A stretch of 64,000 bases of DNA from Nonomuraea coxensis DSM 45129 (GTDB lineage: Bacteria > Actinomycetota > Actinomycetes > Streptosporangiales > Streptosporangiaceae): positions 744,001 through 808,000 of the forward strand of contig NZ_CP068985.1 in NCBI RefSeq assembly GCF_019397265.1, read 5' to 3'. Positions 1-7,888 of the stretch are shown here, one piece after another. Position numbers and translations under genes: made by a program. The notes under the pieces were generated by a model, which saw only the letters and a list, made by a program, of their open reading frames with translations, had not been told where the DNA came from and did no database searches. Each line of letters begins with the position of its first letter. Within the stretch, counting starts at the first letter, position 1.

Positions 1-1
1 G

Positions 2-793
2 GAGGTCCTCCCCGGTGTCGTCCCGGAGCCCGGCGGCGACACCATCACCATCCGCATGCTGCTCAACCACACCAGCGGCCTGTACGACTACACCGCCGAC
101 CCCCGGCTGGAGCAGATCGTGGTGAGCGATCCCGCGCACTGCTTCACCCCGGCCGAGCTGGTCCGCTTCGCCACCCAGCACCCGTTGTCCTTTCCGCCCG
201 GCACGTCGTGGGCGTACTCCAACACCGACTACTCGCTGCTCGCCATGGTGATCGAGAAGATCACTGGCCGCTCCTACGCCGAGGAGATCACCCGCACTCT
301 TCTCCGCCCTCTCGGCCTGCGGGACACCTACTTCCCGGGCTGCTCGCCGCTCATCCGCGGGCCGCACATGAGCGGGTACACCCGGACCGATCCGGCGCAA
401 CCGGGGATCCAGGACGTGACGACGTACAACCCGTCCTTCGCGGCGGGGGAAGGCGACATCATCTCCACGGTCGGTGACCTCAACCGGTTCGACGCGGCGT
501 TGCTGGCCGGTCGGCTGCTGCCCGCCCGGCTGCTGCGGATGATGCTCACGCCCACTCCCGGCTCCTTTCCCGGCAGCGACACCTTCAGGTACGGCCTCGG
601 CGTGGTGATCGCCACCGCGTCCTGCGGCGTGACCACGTACGGCCATGCCGGGGAGATCCAGGGCTGGCAGACCTGGATGTCCGGCACCCGTGGCGGCCGG
701 CACACGATGTCCTTCGTCCTCAACAGCGACTGGCTGGACCAGGGCAGCATCATCACCAGGGCGGTGAACGCCGAGTACTGCGGGACTCCCTGA
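2..793 (+). CDS. Serine hydrolase of the beta-lactamase/D-Ala-D-Ala carboxypeptidase family (5' truncated)
   Basis: The frame is open to the left edge, so the start, any signal peptide and the SxxK nucleophile motif lie outside the window; 263 residues remain. The MLLNHTSGL box typical of class C-like serine hydrolases is seen near the edge. The Y-x-N motif follows as WAYSNTDYS (about base 210) and the H-x-G motif as YGHAGEIQG (about base 640). Enzymes of this family act outside the membrane on D-Ala-D-Ala peptides, beta-lactams or esters; the substrate cannot be told here. An ATG at 56 lies inside the conserved box and is not a plausible start. Confidence 0.85.
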   Translation, partial: EVLPGVVPEPGGDTITIRMLLNHTSGLYDYTADPRLEQIVVSDPAHCFTPAELVRFATQHPLSFPPGTSWAYSNTDYSLLAMVIEKITGRSYAEEITRTLLRPLGLRDTYFPGCSPLIRGPHMSGYTRTDPAQPGIQDVTTYNPSFAAGEGDIISTVGDLNRFDAALLAGRLLPARLLRMMLTPTPGSFPGSDTFRYGLGVVIATASCGVTTYGHAGEIQGWQTWMSGTRGGRHTMSFVLNSDWLDQGSIITRAVNAEYCGTP

Positions 794-973
794 CCCGGAG
801 GGCGCAGCGACCTGGTGGGGGAGCAAGCGGGCTCGAAGGTGGCGGAGATGCGCTCCATGTACTCGACGATGTCCGGGTGCGGGGCGGCCTCTCGCAGGGG
901 AGCCTCACGGGTGATGAGCGAGCCGCACGTCCCCGGCGCGCCGGCGCGCCGGCTTGCTCCTGTGTGCGAGCGT

Positions 974-1702
974 TCAGACCTGTTCGAAGTGGAAGGCCTT
1001 GATGAAGCAGTCACGGGGCTGGGCGACCGCGAAGAGGACGCACTCCAGGATCGACTGCGCGGTGAGGGCGTCCTTGGCCTTCCGCGGGGTGGACTCCCAG
1101 TCCTCGGAGAGGGGGTCGGGGTTGTCGAAGTCGGGCGGGTAGAGCGATATCACCCGGACTCCCTGGGGCCGCAGGCGCTTGGAGAGAATCTCGGTGAAGC
1201 CTGCCTGGGCGCTCTTGGCCGCGTAGAAGGCGTCGTGCGCGTCCGAGCGGTGATGTCCGGCCGTTCCGCAGGCCGAGACCATCGTCACCACATCCGGCTT
1301 GTCCGAGTTGAGCAGGAGAGGGAGGAAGCTCTTCACGGTCAGGACCGTGCCCGTCGCGCCGGAGGCGATGGTGTCGACGACATCGCTGTCGGAGGCCGAC
1401 AGGAGGTCCGGGCCGTGGAGGTAGCGCGCGCCGTTGTTGATCAGGATGTCGACGCGGTCGGTCCGCTGGGCGACGCCGGTCGCGAAGTCGCGGATCGAGG
1501 CGGGATCCGTCAGGTCGCAGGCATGGGCGTGGACGTGCCGATGGCCTCGGGCGCGGATCTCGTCGCGGACGCGTTCGGCGGCGGCGAGGCTGCGGGCGGA
1601 CAGGAAGACCTCGGCGCCGAGGTCTGCGAGCCGGATGGCCAGGGTTCGCCCGAAGTCGCGGCCGGCGGCGGTGATGACCACGCGATGGTCGTCGAATCTC
1701 AT
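974..1702 (-). CDS. Short-chain dehydrogenase/reductase (SDR)
   Basis: A 242-residue protein of classical SDR length with a Rossmann fold. The glycine-rich motif is unusual (TAAGRDFG in place of TGxxxGxG), the NNAG motif appears as NNGA (about residue 90), and a catalytic Ser (VSACG) and YxxxK (YAAKS, about residue 166) are present. It should be an NAD(P)-dependent oxidoreductase of unknown substrate. A strong ribosome site (AAGGAG) precedes the ATG. It is divergent from the small membrane protein at 1801, sharing a 98-bp gap. The altered glycine motif may change cofactor binding. Confidence 0.85.
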   Translation of the reverse strand: MRFDDHRVVITAAGRDFGRTLAIRLADLGAEVFLSARSLAAAERVRDEIRARGHRHVHAHACDLTDPASIRDFATGVAQRTDRVDILINNGARYLHGPDLLSASDSDVVDTIASGATGTVLTVKSFLPLLLNSDKPDVVTMVSACGTAGHHRSDAHDAFYAAKSAQAGFTEILSKRLRPQGVRVISLYPPDFDNPDPLSEDWESTPRKAKDALTAQSILECVLFAVAQPRDCFIKAFHFEQV

Positions 1703-1800
1703 GGGTTCGCTCCTTTGCGCGTTCGTCGCCGCCGGGCTGAGAGTATTGGGCTCGCGTTCTCCTCGTGCTGCCGGGGTGGGGATGGACCTAGTCTCTTCTT

Positions 1801-2202
1801 GTGGAGGCGGCGGAGGCGGAATCGGGCAACGTCAGCGGCATGGTCCTCGGCCTGCTGGCGGTGATCTGGTTCTTCGGGGTTCCGCTGTGCCTCTGGCAGG
1901 CCATTGCCGCCGCCCTCACGGGGTATGCCGGGTTCGAGGGTGAGGGCACGAACGCGTGGCTGACCGCGGCGGCGGTGATCTTCACTGTCGTGCCCGTCCT
2001 CGCGACCGGCATCTGCGTGGTCACTCGCAGAGTCGTGCGCGCGTGGATCTTCGGCCTCGTCGCGGCCGCGTGCGTGCTTCTCGTCCTGGCGGGTCTGTAC
2101 AGCGAGGCGCGTCGGGCGGAGCTGCTCCGTCCCCCGGAGCCGCTGCCGTCCGGCTACTGTGCCGAGTACAGCGGCGGAGACAGCGACTGTCCCGGCGGCT
2201 GA
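1801..2202 (+). CDS. Small membrane protein with three predicted TM segments
   Basis: A 133-residue protein of no family I recognise. Hydrophobic segments lie at about residues 14-38, 52-72 and 78-98, and the short polar tail carries two cysteines (YCAEYSG and DSDCPGG) that could form a disulfide outside the cell. The GTG at 1801 is the first in-frame start; an ATG at 1840 would cut into the first membrane segment. The gene is convergent with the response regulator, 37 bp away. Confidence 0.6.
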   Translation: MEAAEAESGNVSGMVLGLLAVIWFFGVPLCLWQAIAAALTGYAGFEGEGTNAWLTAAAVIFTVVPVLATGICVVTRRVVRAWIFGLVAAACVLLVLAGLYSEARRAELLRPPEPLPSGYCAEYSGGDSDCPGG

Positions 2203-2239
2203 GCGCGGTCGATGGGTGGCATGGCGCCACCTCACGGCG

Positions 2240-2935
2240 TCAGTGCTGAACGGGTGGCGGACTGCTCCCGGGGAGAACCAGGCCGCAGTGATAGGCGACC
2301 GCGATGGCCTGAGCCCGGTCGCGCAGGCCGAGCTTGATGAGAACGCGGCCGAGATGCGTCTTGACGGTGGCCTCGCTGACGCTCAGGTGGCGCGCGATCT
2401 CCGCGTTGGACAGCCCGTGGGCGACGAGCACGTGCACCTCCCGCTCGCGGACGGTGAGCCCGGCGAGCTCGGCGGGCGTCGGCCGCTGCGGGTCGTGACG
2501 GGCGGCGAAGTCCTTGAGCAGGCGCTTGGCCACGCCCGGCGCGATCCACGCGTCGCCGGCCGCCACCGCCCGCACCGCCGCGAGGAGATCCTCGGGCTTG
2601 GCGTCCTTGAGCATGAATCCCGACGCTCCGGCCCGCAGCGCCGCGTACACGGCGTCGTCCGTGTGGAACATGGTCAGGATGAGCACCTTGATCGGCCGGT
2701 CCGGGTCCTTCGCGAAGCCGTCGGCGGTGATCTTGCGGGTCGCCTCCACGCCGTCGAGGTGCGGCATCCGGACGTCCATCAGCACCACGTCCGGCTGGAG
2801 GGCCCGAGCCTGTTCGACGGCCTCGACGCCGTCGCCGGTCTGGCCGAGGACGACGATGTCGTCCACGCCGAGCAGCAGAGCGAGACCCTCGCGGATGAGG
2901 GGCAGGTCATCACAGATGAGCACGCGAACCGCCAC
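2240..2935 (-). CDS. NarL/FixJ-type response regulator
   Basis: A 231-residue DNA-binding response regulator. The receiver domain (1-120) has the acidic pair D9/D10, phospho-acceptor D54 in VVLMDVRMP, T88 and K110. A LuxR-type helix-turn-helix (about 165-215: LTVREREVHVLVAHGLSNAE) follows. The likely partner is the NarX-like histidine kinase at 4314, which has the matching short-HK architecture. The two are not adjacent: each sits at the outer end of a two-gene arm around a shared divergent promoter region (3480-3718). The pairing is inference; the family call is clear. Confidence 0.93.
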   Translation of the reverse strand: MAVRVLICDDLPLIREGLALLLGVDDIVVLGQTGDGVEAVEQARALQPDVVLMDVRMPHLDGVEATRKITADGFAKDPDRPIKVLILTMFHTDDAVYAALRAGASGFMLKDAKPEDLLAAVRAVAAGDAWIAPGVAKRLLKDFAARHDPQRPTPAELAGLTVREREVHVLVAHGLSNAEIARHLSVSEATVKTHLGRVLIKLGLRDRAQAIAVAYHCGLVLPGSSPPPVQH

Positions 2936-3044
2936 CGCGCCTCCCCGCCCCTGGCACTCGGCGCCCTTCGTAAGGATTGTCCTCGGACGAAGGCCGCTCG
3001 TCGAGAGGGGCGCCGCCGGCCGGGCGGGGTGCGGGCTCCAGCCG

Positions 3045-3072
3045 GCCCGTACGCCCCGGGGGGCGTACGGGC
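3045..3072 (-). terminator. Hairpin downstream of the 3081-3479 gene
   Basis: A near-perfect inverted repeat (GCCCGTACGCCC paired with GGGCGTACGGGC) starts 9 bases past the stop of the minus-strand gene ending at 3081. It lacks a clear T-tract. It may end or weaken transcription between that gene and the response regulator downstream. Confidence 0.5.
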
Positions 3073-3080
3073 GGGTTCCG

Positions 3081-3479
3081 TCACGGCTGGATGAGGAAGG
3101 TACGGCTCCGGCCGAAGCTGGAGTCGAAGTTGCTGATGCCCACGAGCAGGTAGGCGTGGACCTCGCAGAGGTGCCCCTTCCTGGTGGCGAGATCCGCCGA
3201 CCGCACCCTGAAGACGAAGGAGTTGCCCTCCGCGGGCCAGGTCGGTTTACCCAGGGTGTCCTTGATCGGACCGGGCGTGTACGGGATGTTGTCGTTGGCC
3301 GTCAGGTCGCGCACGACGATGTCGACGGTGAAGGCGCCCCCCAAGCCGAAAAGGGCGGTGCCGGCCTCGGTCTCCACCACGACCTCGAAGTCGGTGCTGG
3401 AGTCGAAGGTCACGTCGGCGATCGTCTTGCCCAGGCCGCGCGTGTAGACCTGGATGAGCTCGGCGTCGTTCGGTCCCAT
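3081..3479 (-). CDS. Uncharacterised beta-rich protein
   Basis: A 132-residue cytosolic-looking protein with no signal peptide or membrane segment and no family I recognise. The pattern of short hydrophobic strands split by glycines and prolines (for example FGLGGAFTVDIVVRD, SFVFRVRSADL) suggests a beta-sandwich. It is the first gene of the leftward arm leading to the response regulator at 2240, with 145 bp and a hairpin between them, and a GAGAAGGAGAG ribosome site precedes its ATG. Context suggests a role linked to the two-component system; the function is unknown. Confidence 0.65.
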   Translation of the reverse strand: MGPNDAELIQVYTRGLGKTIADVTFDSSTDFEVVVETEAGTALFGLGGAFTVDIVVRDLTANDNIPYTPGPIKDTLGKPTWPAEGNSFVFRVRSADLATRKGHLCEVHAYLLVGISNFDSSFGRSRTFLIQP

Positions 3480-3718
3480 GCTGAACTCTCCTTCTCGCGG
3501 CTTCGCGCCGCATCGGTTCGTCAGTTCCGCATACTCGTCCTCGCGCCCGCCTGCGGTCGTCTGACTCCGGTCGGATTTCGGCCGTCATACGCCGGTCGGA
3601 GGCGGGCCGTGCGCGTGAGCGCGGAATCGGAGGGAGCTGCTCGCCCGGGGAAGGATGATTCGCCGGGATTCTCCGGAGACAATGCGGTTGATCGGCCTGA
3701 TGGTGAGAGGACGGCGCC

Positions 3719-4300
3719 ATGGAATTCCCGGACGGCTCGGAGATCGCGGTGTCGCTGCAGGACCGTTCGCTCGACCGGCGGAGCTCAGGATGTCACCTGG
3801 CGCTCGGCGTGCTCCTCACCGCCGAGCAGGCGGTGTTCGACCTCCCGGCCGGCCGCGAGTTCGGCGACGCGCCGCAGCTCGAGGTGCTGATCGCGCCGGT
3901 GGGCGCGGGCCGGCAGGACGTGATCGAGCGGATCCGCCCGCTGCAGGTGCTGGTGAGGTCGCTGGAGGAGACGCCTGGTACGCGGGTGGCACTGTTGCCG
4001 CTGGCGCAGCCGTCCCGGTACGGCGCGGCGCGCCCACGGCTCGACCAGGCCGCGGTGCGGCGGGCGCTGGAGCGGACCGGGGAGATCTGGTCGGCGCTCA
4101 TCGATCTGAAGCTGGCCCGGCGGCCGTTACGCGACATCGACCCGGCGGAGCTGCTGGACCGTCTCGACGCGATCGAGGCCGCGCAGCTGCGCTCGCTGGT
4201 GCAGGTCCGGCTCGGGCGCACCCCGGAGGAGGTCGCCAACTGCCCGTTCTCCAACATCACGGAGTGCGGGCGCGGGGGCTTCTTCCGCGTGGACCGCTAG
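3719..4300 (+). CDS. Uncharacterised protein with a trypsin-like N-terminal pattern
   Basis: A 193-residue protein ending 13 bases before the histidine kinase start, so probably co-transcribed with it. The N-terminus (SSGCHLALGVLLTAEQAVF, about residues 22-40) recalls the first strands of chymotrypsin-fold proteases, where a GGVLLT-type strand precedes the catalytic His. The AAHC motif and the GDSGG serine motif are absent, so any such domain is inactive or the likeness is chance. The C-terminus carries CPFSNITECGRGGFFRV, possibly a metal or disulfide site. Function unknown. Confidence 0.6.
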   Translation: MEFPDGSEIAVSLQDRSLDRRSSGCHLALGVLLTAEQAVFDLPAGREFGDAPQLEVLIAPVGAGRQDVIERIRPLQVLVRSLEETPGTRVALLPLAQPSRYGAARPRLDQAAVRRALERTGEIWSALIDLKLARRPLRDIDPAELLDRLDAIEAAQLRSLVQVRLGRTPEEVANCPFSNITECGRGGFFRVDR

Positions 4301-4313
4301 GGCGAGGCGGCTG

Positions 4314-5531
4314 GTGATGGGACGGCTCCGCGCCCTGGCGGCACGGGCGGCCCGTGCGCCGGTGGCCGCGCGCGACGGGCTGCTCGCGGCCGTGCTCTGT
4401 GCCGTCGATCTCCGTACGCAGTGGACCGTGGAGGCGGCCGACCGGCTCGTCGGTGAGGGGCCGGTGCCGTGGCCTCTCGTCGTCGGGTACGCCGTGGCGG
4501 GGTACGCCGCGCTCGCCTGGCGCCGGCACCGGCCGGGGACGGTGTTCGTGGTCGTCCTGGTCCACAGTCTCGTGGCGCAGGTGTTCCTGCCCTGGCGGCC
4601 GCTGCTCGGGCTGCTCGTCGCGTTCTACACGGTCGCGGTCCGGATGAGCCTGCCCCGGTCGCTGGCCGCGCTGCTGGGTGTCAGCGTGGCGTCCGCGCTC
4701 ACCGTCGCCGACGAGGTCTCGGACTCGCCGCCGGGTGAGCGCGTGGACGTGCTGCTGGTCAACGTCATCCTGTACCTGGTGCTGGAGCTGGCCCTCTGGG
4801 GGGTCGCCAGGATCGTCCACCGGGGCGGGCGCGAGCTGCGCGCGTCGGAGGCGCGGCGCCGGGCGGCGGCACGGGTGGCGGTCGCCGAGGAACGGGCCCG
4901 CATCGCGCGTGAGCTGCACGACATCGTGGCCCACGCGGTGACGGTGATCGTGTTGCAGGCCGCGGGGGCGCGGCAGGTCCTGCCGGCCGGGCTTCCGCAG
5001 GTGGAGCGGTCGCTCACGAACATCGAGACCACCGGCAGGCAGGCGATGGACGAGCTGCGCCGGCTCCTCGGGGTGCTCGCCGACGCCGGGCTGCGCCCCG
5101 GTGAGGGCGCCAAGGAGCTGGAGCCGCATCCGGGCATCGAGGACCTGGGGCCGGTCGTCGCGCGGGTCGCCGCCGCCGGCCTTCCCGTGCGGGTCGATCA
5201 TCACGGTACGGCCCGGCCGCTCGACACCAGTGTCGGTGTGGCCGCGTACCGGGTGGTGAGCGAGGGGCTCACCAACGCGCTGAAACACGGCGGCGCCGGT
5301 GCCCGTACGGTCGTCCGGCTGGAGTGGAAGGACGAGGAGCTCGTCGTGTCGGTCACCGACGACGGATGGGGCCGGCCCCCGGAGGACGCGACGCCGCTCT
5401 CGGGGGGACACGGCCTGGCCGGGCTGGACGAGCGGGTGCGCGCCGTCGGCGGGCGGCTGCGGGCCGGACCGCTCGCGGACGGGGGATACCAGGTTTCGGC
5501 CACGCTGCCGGCGTCGGCCCGCGACCGTTGA
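4314..5531 (+). CDS. NarX/DesK-type sensor histidine kinase
   Basis: A 405-residue membrane kinase. Hydrophobic segments span about residues 20-165 (four or five TM helices), followed by a HisKA_3 domain with the phospho-accepting H202 in RELHDIVAHAVTVI, the N-box (SEGLTNALKHG, about 320) and G-boxes (DDGWG and GGHGLAGLDERV). Starts GTG 4314 and ATG 4317 are adjacent. It would autophosphorylate and pass phosphate to a NarL-type regulator; the candidate is the protein at 2240, on the other arm of the divergent cluster. Confidence 0.92.
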   Translation: MMGRLRALAARAARAPVAARDGLLAAVLCAVDLRTQWTVEAADRLVGEGPVPWPLVVGYAVAGYAALAWRRHRPGTVFVVVLVHSLVAQVFLPWRPLLGLLVAFYTVAVRMSLPRSLAALLGVSVASALTVADEVSDSPPGERVDVLLVNVILYLVLELALWGVARIVHRGGRELRASEARRRAAARVAVAEERARIARELHDIVAHAVTVIVLQAAGARQVLPAGLPQVERSLTNIETTGRQAMDELRRLLGVLADAGLRPGEGAKELEPHPGIEDLGPVVARVAAAGLPVRVDHHGTARPLDTSVGVAAYRVVSEGLTNALKHGGAGARTVVRLEWKDEELVVSVTDDGWGRPPEDATPLSGGHGLAGLDERVRAVGGRLRAGPLADGGYQVSATLPASARDR

Positions 5532-5548
5532 TCGCTACGCTGGCCGTC

Positions 5549-5896
5549 ATGCGTGGACGTGTGAACCAGATCGTGGTGGACTGCCGGGATCCGGAGAGCC
5601 TGGTGGGGTTCTGGGCGGCGCTTCTCGGGGGCGAGCCGGTGCACCGGGCGCGGGGGTGGTCGCAGGTGGAGCCGCCCGGCGGCGTACGGCTGGCGTTCCA
5701 GCCGGTCGCCGAGGGCAAGACGGTGAAGAACCGGCTGCACCTGGACATCGCGGTCGAGGAGATCGGGCCCGCCGTCGCCGCCGCGGTACGGCTCGGCGCC
5801 TCGCCGATCGGCGAGCGGGTCACGGACGATCAGGGGGCGTTCCAGGTCATGGCCGATCCGGAGGGGAACGAGTTCTGCTTCGTCGCGCCGGCCTGA
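5549..5896 (+). CDS. VOC (glyoxalase/bleomycin-resistance) family protein
   Basis: A 115-residue protein starting at ATG 5549, 18 bases after the kinase stop. It has the VOC beta-alpha-beta layout: an N-terminal strand NQIVVDCRDPESLVGFW, a central HLDIAVEEI strand and a terminal DPEGNEFCFV strand with the usual Glu. Such proteins are metal enzymes or binding proteins for small molecules; this short single-module form probably dimerises. The substrate is unknown. Sequence after the kinase flows straight into this gene, so they may share a transcript. Confidence 0.8.
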   Translation: MRGRVNQIVVDCRDPESLVGFWAALLGGEPVHRARGWSQVEPPGGVRLAFQPVAEGKTVKNRLHLDIAVEEIGPAVAAAVRLGASPIGERVTDDQGAFQVMADPEGNEFCFVAPA

Positions 5897-6009
5897 CGCG
5901 GGCGGGATGGGGCGAAGTCGTGCAGGCGCCCGGGAGGTGAGGTGAGGGTGCCGGGCGGATCCCGTGCAGAGCGGTGTCGCGGCGCGGGAGTGTGCCTACC
6001 TTGCGAGGT

Positions 6010-6873
6010 ATGCGAAGAGTGGACGTACTGGTGGTGGGTGCGGGGCTGGCCGGTCTGCACACCGCCCGGCTGCTCGCCCGGCGCGGCCTGGACGTGCTGG
6101 TGATCGACCGGCGCAGGCCGCCCGGCCCGGGGACCCGGACGACGGGGATCCGGACGACGGGGATCTTCGTCCGCCGTACCCTCGACGACTTCGACCTGCC
6201 CGAGCACCTGCTCGGGCCCGGCATCCGGGACGTGCTGCTGTACCCGCCGTCGCGGCGCTCGCCGGTCCGGCTCACCAGCGACCGGGACGAGTATCGCGTG
6301 GCCGACATGCCGGGCGTCTACCGGCACGCGCGCCACGCGGCGCAGGCCGCGGGGGCCGAGGTCCTGCTCGGCGTCCGGTACGTCGGGGCGCGGGCGGGCG
6401 TCGTGACCCTGGAGGGGGCGGAGCCGGTGGCGGCCAGGTTCGTCGTCGGGGCGGACGGCGCGCGCTCGCACGTGGCTCGTGACCTGGGCCTCGACGTCAA
6501 CCGGCGGTTCCTGGTCGGCGCCGAGCTCGTGCATCCGATCGCGCCGGGGACGAGCGGCCCGGCGTTCCACTGCGGGCTGGACCCGTGCCTGCGCCTGTCG
6601 GAGCTGGCGGCGGCGGTGGTCGCCGGCTACCTGCGGACCGGCGACGAGGACGTGCTGCGCCGGTACGACGGGGGCGCGCTGCGGGCCCGGTTCCGGGGGC
6701 GGCTGCTGCTGCGGCGGGCGTTCGCCGGCGTCCGGTCGCCCGTGGCGGCGGAGGCGGCGGTGGGGCTGCTGCGCGGGCGGGCGGGGCGGGCGCTGGCGGC
6801 GCGGGTCCTGTTCGGCGACGGCTCGTTCCCCGACGTGCGGGCCGGGCTCGCCGACCTGGCGGCCACCCGATGA
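6010..6873 (+). CDS. FAD-dependent oxidoreductase, apparently lacking its central region
   Basis: The N-terminus is a classic FAD Rossmann fold (VDVLVVGAGLAGLHTARLLA, then VLVIDRRRPPG) and VVGADGARSHVARDLG is the second conserved FAD-family box. The usual GDAAG FAD motif and the roughly 100 residues before it are missing: around residue 193 the protein jumps from PAFHC to GLDPCLRLSELAA, a stretch that normally follows GDAAG. At 287 residues it is well short of the 380-400 usual for geranylgeranyl-reductase-like enzymes. The frame is intact. I read it as an in-frame internal deletion, so activity is doubtful. The start ATG 6010 was chosen over upstream GTG 5974 because the FAD strand begins at once. 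Confidence 0.7.
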   Translation: MRRVDVLVVGAGLAGLHTARLLARRGLDVLVIDRRRPPGPGTRTTGIRTTGIFVRRTLDDFDLPEHLLGPGIRDVLLYPPSRRSPVRLTSDRDEYRVADMPGVYRHARHAAQAAGAEVLLGVRYVGARAGVVTLEGAEPVAARFVVGADGARSHVARDLGLDVNRRFLVGAELVHPIAPGTSGPAFHCGLDPCLRLSELAAAVVAGYLRTGDEDVLRRYDGGALRARFRGRLLLRRAFAGVRSPVAAEAAVGLLRGRAGRALAARVLFGDGSFPDVRAGLADLAATR

Positions 6874-6924
6874 GACCTGGCGGCCACCCGATGACGGACG
6901 GCCAAGGGGCCGCGGACGCGCGCC

Positions 6925-7392
6925 TCACGCGGGGCTGATCGTCGCGGCGAGGGTGGCGCCGAGTTCCCAGCAGGCCGCGAGGTCGTCCTTGCCCGGGGGC
7001 CCTGTCACCGTGACCGGCTCCCGGACCCGCTCCCAGCCGAGCCCGGCGGCGATCGACTCCACCGCGCGGACGGCCCCGGTCGTGTCGTTGTTGCCGTGGA
7101 CGTACAGCCCGTACGGCAGCCGCCGCGTCTCCTCCAGGCACGGGTAGTAGACGGTGTCGAAGAAGTGCTTGAGCGCGCCGCTCATGTAGCCGATGTTGGC
7201 GGGCGTGCCCAGGACGACCCCGTCGGCCTCGAACAGGTCGACGGCGGTGGCCCGCAGCGCCGCCCGGGCGACCACCTCGACGCCCTCGACCTCGTCGGTC
7301 GTGGCGCCCTCGCGCACGGCGGCGAAGAGCTCGTGGAGCGTGGGCGAGGCGGTGTGGTGCACGATCAGCAGGCGGCGGACGTCTCGTGACAC
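6925..7392 (-). CDS. Flavodoxin-family FMN-binding protein
   Basis: A 155-residue protein with the flavodoxin-like fold: an N-terminal strand LLIVHHTASPTLHEL in the phosphate-binding position, the central TPANIGYMSGALKHFFDT motif typical of NADPH-dependent FMN reductases (WrbA-like), and a second loop YVHGNNDTTGAVRAV. It probably binds FMN and takes part in electron transfer or quinone reduction. It lies 13 bases downstream of the HxlR regulator on the same strand, so is likely in its operon, and both border a quinone oxidoreductase gene, which suggests a shared electrophile or quinone response. Confidence 0.8.
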   Translation of the reverse strand: MSRDVRRLLIVHHTASPTLHELFAAVREGATTDEVEGVEVVARAALRATAVDLFEADGVVLGTPANIGYMSGALKHFFDTVYYPCLEETRRLPYGLYVHGNNDTTGAVRAVESIAAGLGWERVREPVTVTGPPGKDDLAACWELGATLAATISPA

Positions 7393-7405
7393 GGCGACGA
7401 TCCTC

Positions 7406-7798
7406 TCACGCCTCCGGCGGGCGGCCCGCGTCGGCGCGCGCGGCGTGGATCTCGTCGAGGTGCTCCTCCACCCAGGAGCGCAGCAGGCCGAGAGGCCCGG
7501 CGACGCCGCGCCCGAGGTCGGTGAGCGCGTATTCGACGTGCAGCGGGACCGCCGGGTAGATCGTGCGGTCGACGAAGCCGTTCTCCTCCAGGCGGCGCAG
7601 GGTCTGGGTGAGCACCTTGGGGCTCACGCCCTCCAGCCGGCGCTGCAACGCGCCGAAGCGCCGCGGCCCCTCCTCCAGCGCGCCGACGGCGAGGGCGGAC
7701 CACTTGTTGGCCAGCAGGTCGAGGACGTCCCGGCACGGGCACTGCGCGGCGTAGACGTCGTGCCGGTCGTGCAGGCCCGAGCGGCAGGTCTGCGCCAT
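7406..7798 (-). CDS. HxlR-family transcriptional regulator
   Basis: A 130-residue winged helix-turn-helix protein: CPCRDVLDLLANKWSALAVGAL, then RRFGALQRRLEGVSPKVLTQT and LRRLEENGFVDRTIYPAVPLHVEY are standard HxlR blocks. The cysteine-rich N-terminus (QCPCRD) matches members that sense electrophiles or quinones through a conserved Cys. It is divergent from the quinone oxidoreductase at 7889, with two inverted repeats in the gap that could be its operators. Confidence 0.92.
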   Translation of the reverse strand: MAQTCRSGLHDRHDVYAAQCPCRDVLDLLANKWSALAVGALEEGPRRFGALQRRLEGVSPKVLTQTLRRLEENGFVDRTIYPAVPLHVEYALTDLGRGVAGPLGLLRSWVEEHLDEIHAARADAGRPPEA

Positions 7799-7840
7799 GG
7801 CCTGGTCCTTCCTTCATGGGTGATTGCTTCCCGAAGGATA

Positions 7841-7878
7841 GTAGTGTCCCTTGAAATTCACTACCCTCTGATGGGTAG
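7841..7878. promoter_or_regulatory. Two inverted repeats between hxlR-type gene and quinone oxidoreductase
   Basis: GTAGTG (7841-7846) is repeated inverted as CACTAC (7859-7864), and CTACCC (7861-7866) as GGGTAG (7873-7878); the dyads overlap. They lie in the 90-bp gap between the divergent regulator and the oxidoreductase and are good candidates for HxlR binding sites. No binding evidence exists in the sequence itself. Confidence 0.5.
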
Positions 7879-7888
7879 CGTCGGCTGC

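Noticed and set aside
830..930. Minus-strand remnant that reads SLITREAPLREAAPHPDIVEY, faintly like the C-terminus of a LysR regulator
   Set aside because: Only about 30 residues, no upstream domain, and the likeness could be chance; too weak to annotate.
815..1864. Plus-strand 349-codon frame antisense to the SDR gene
   Set aside because: The minus strand carries a good ribosome site and SDR motifs; the plus-strand translation is low-complexity.
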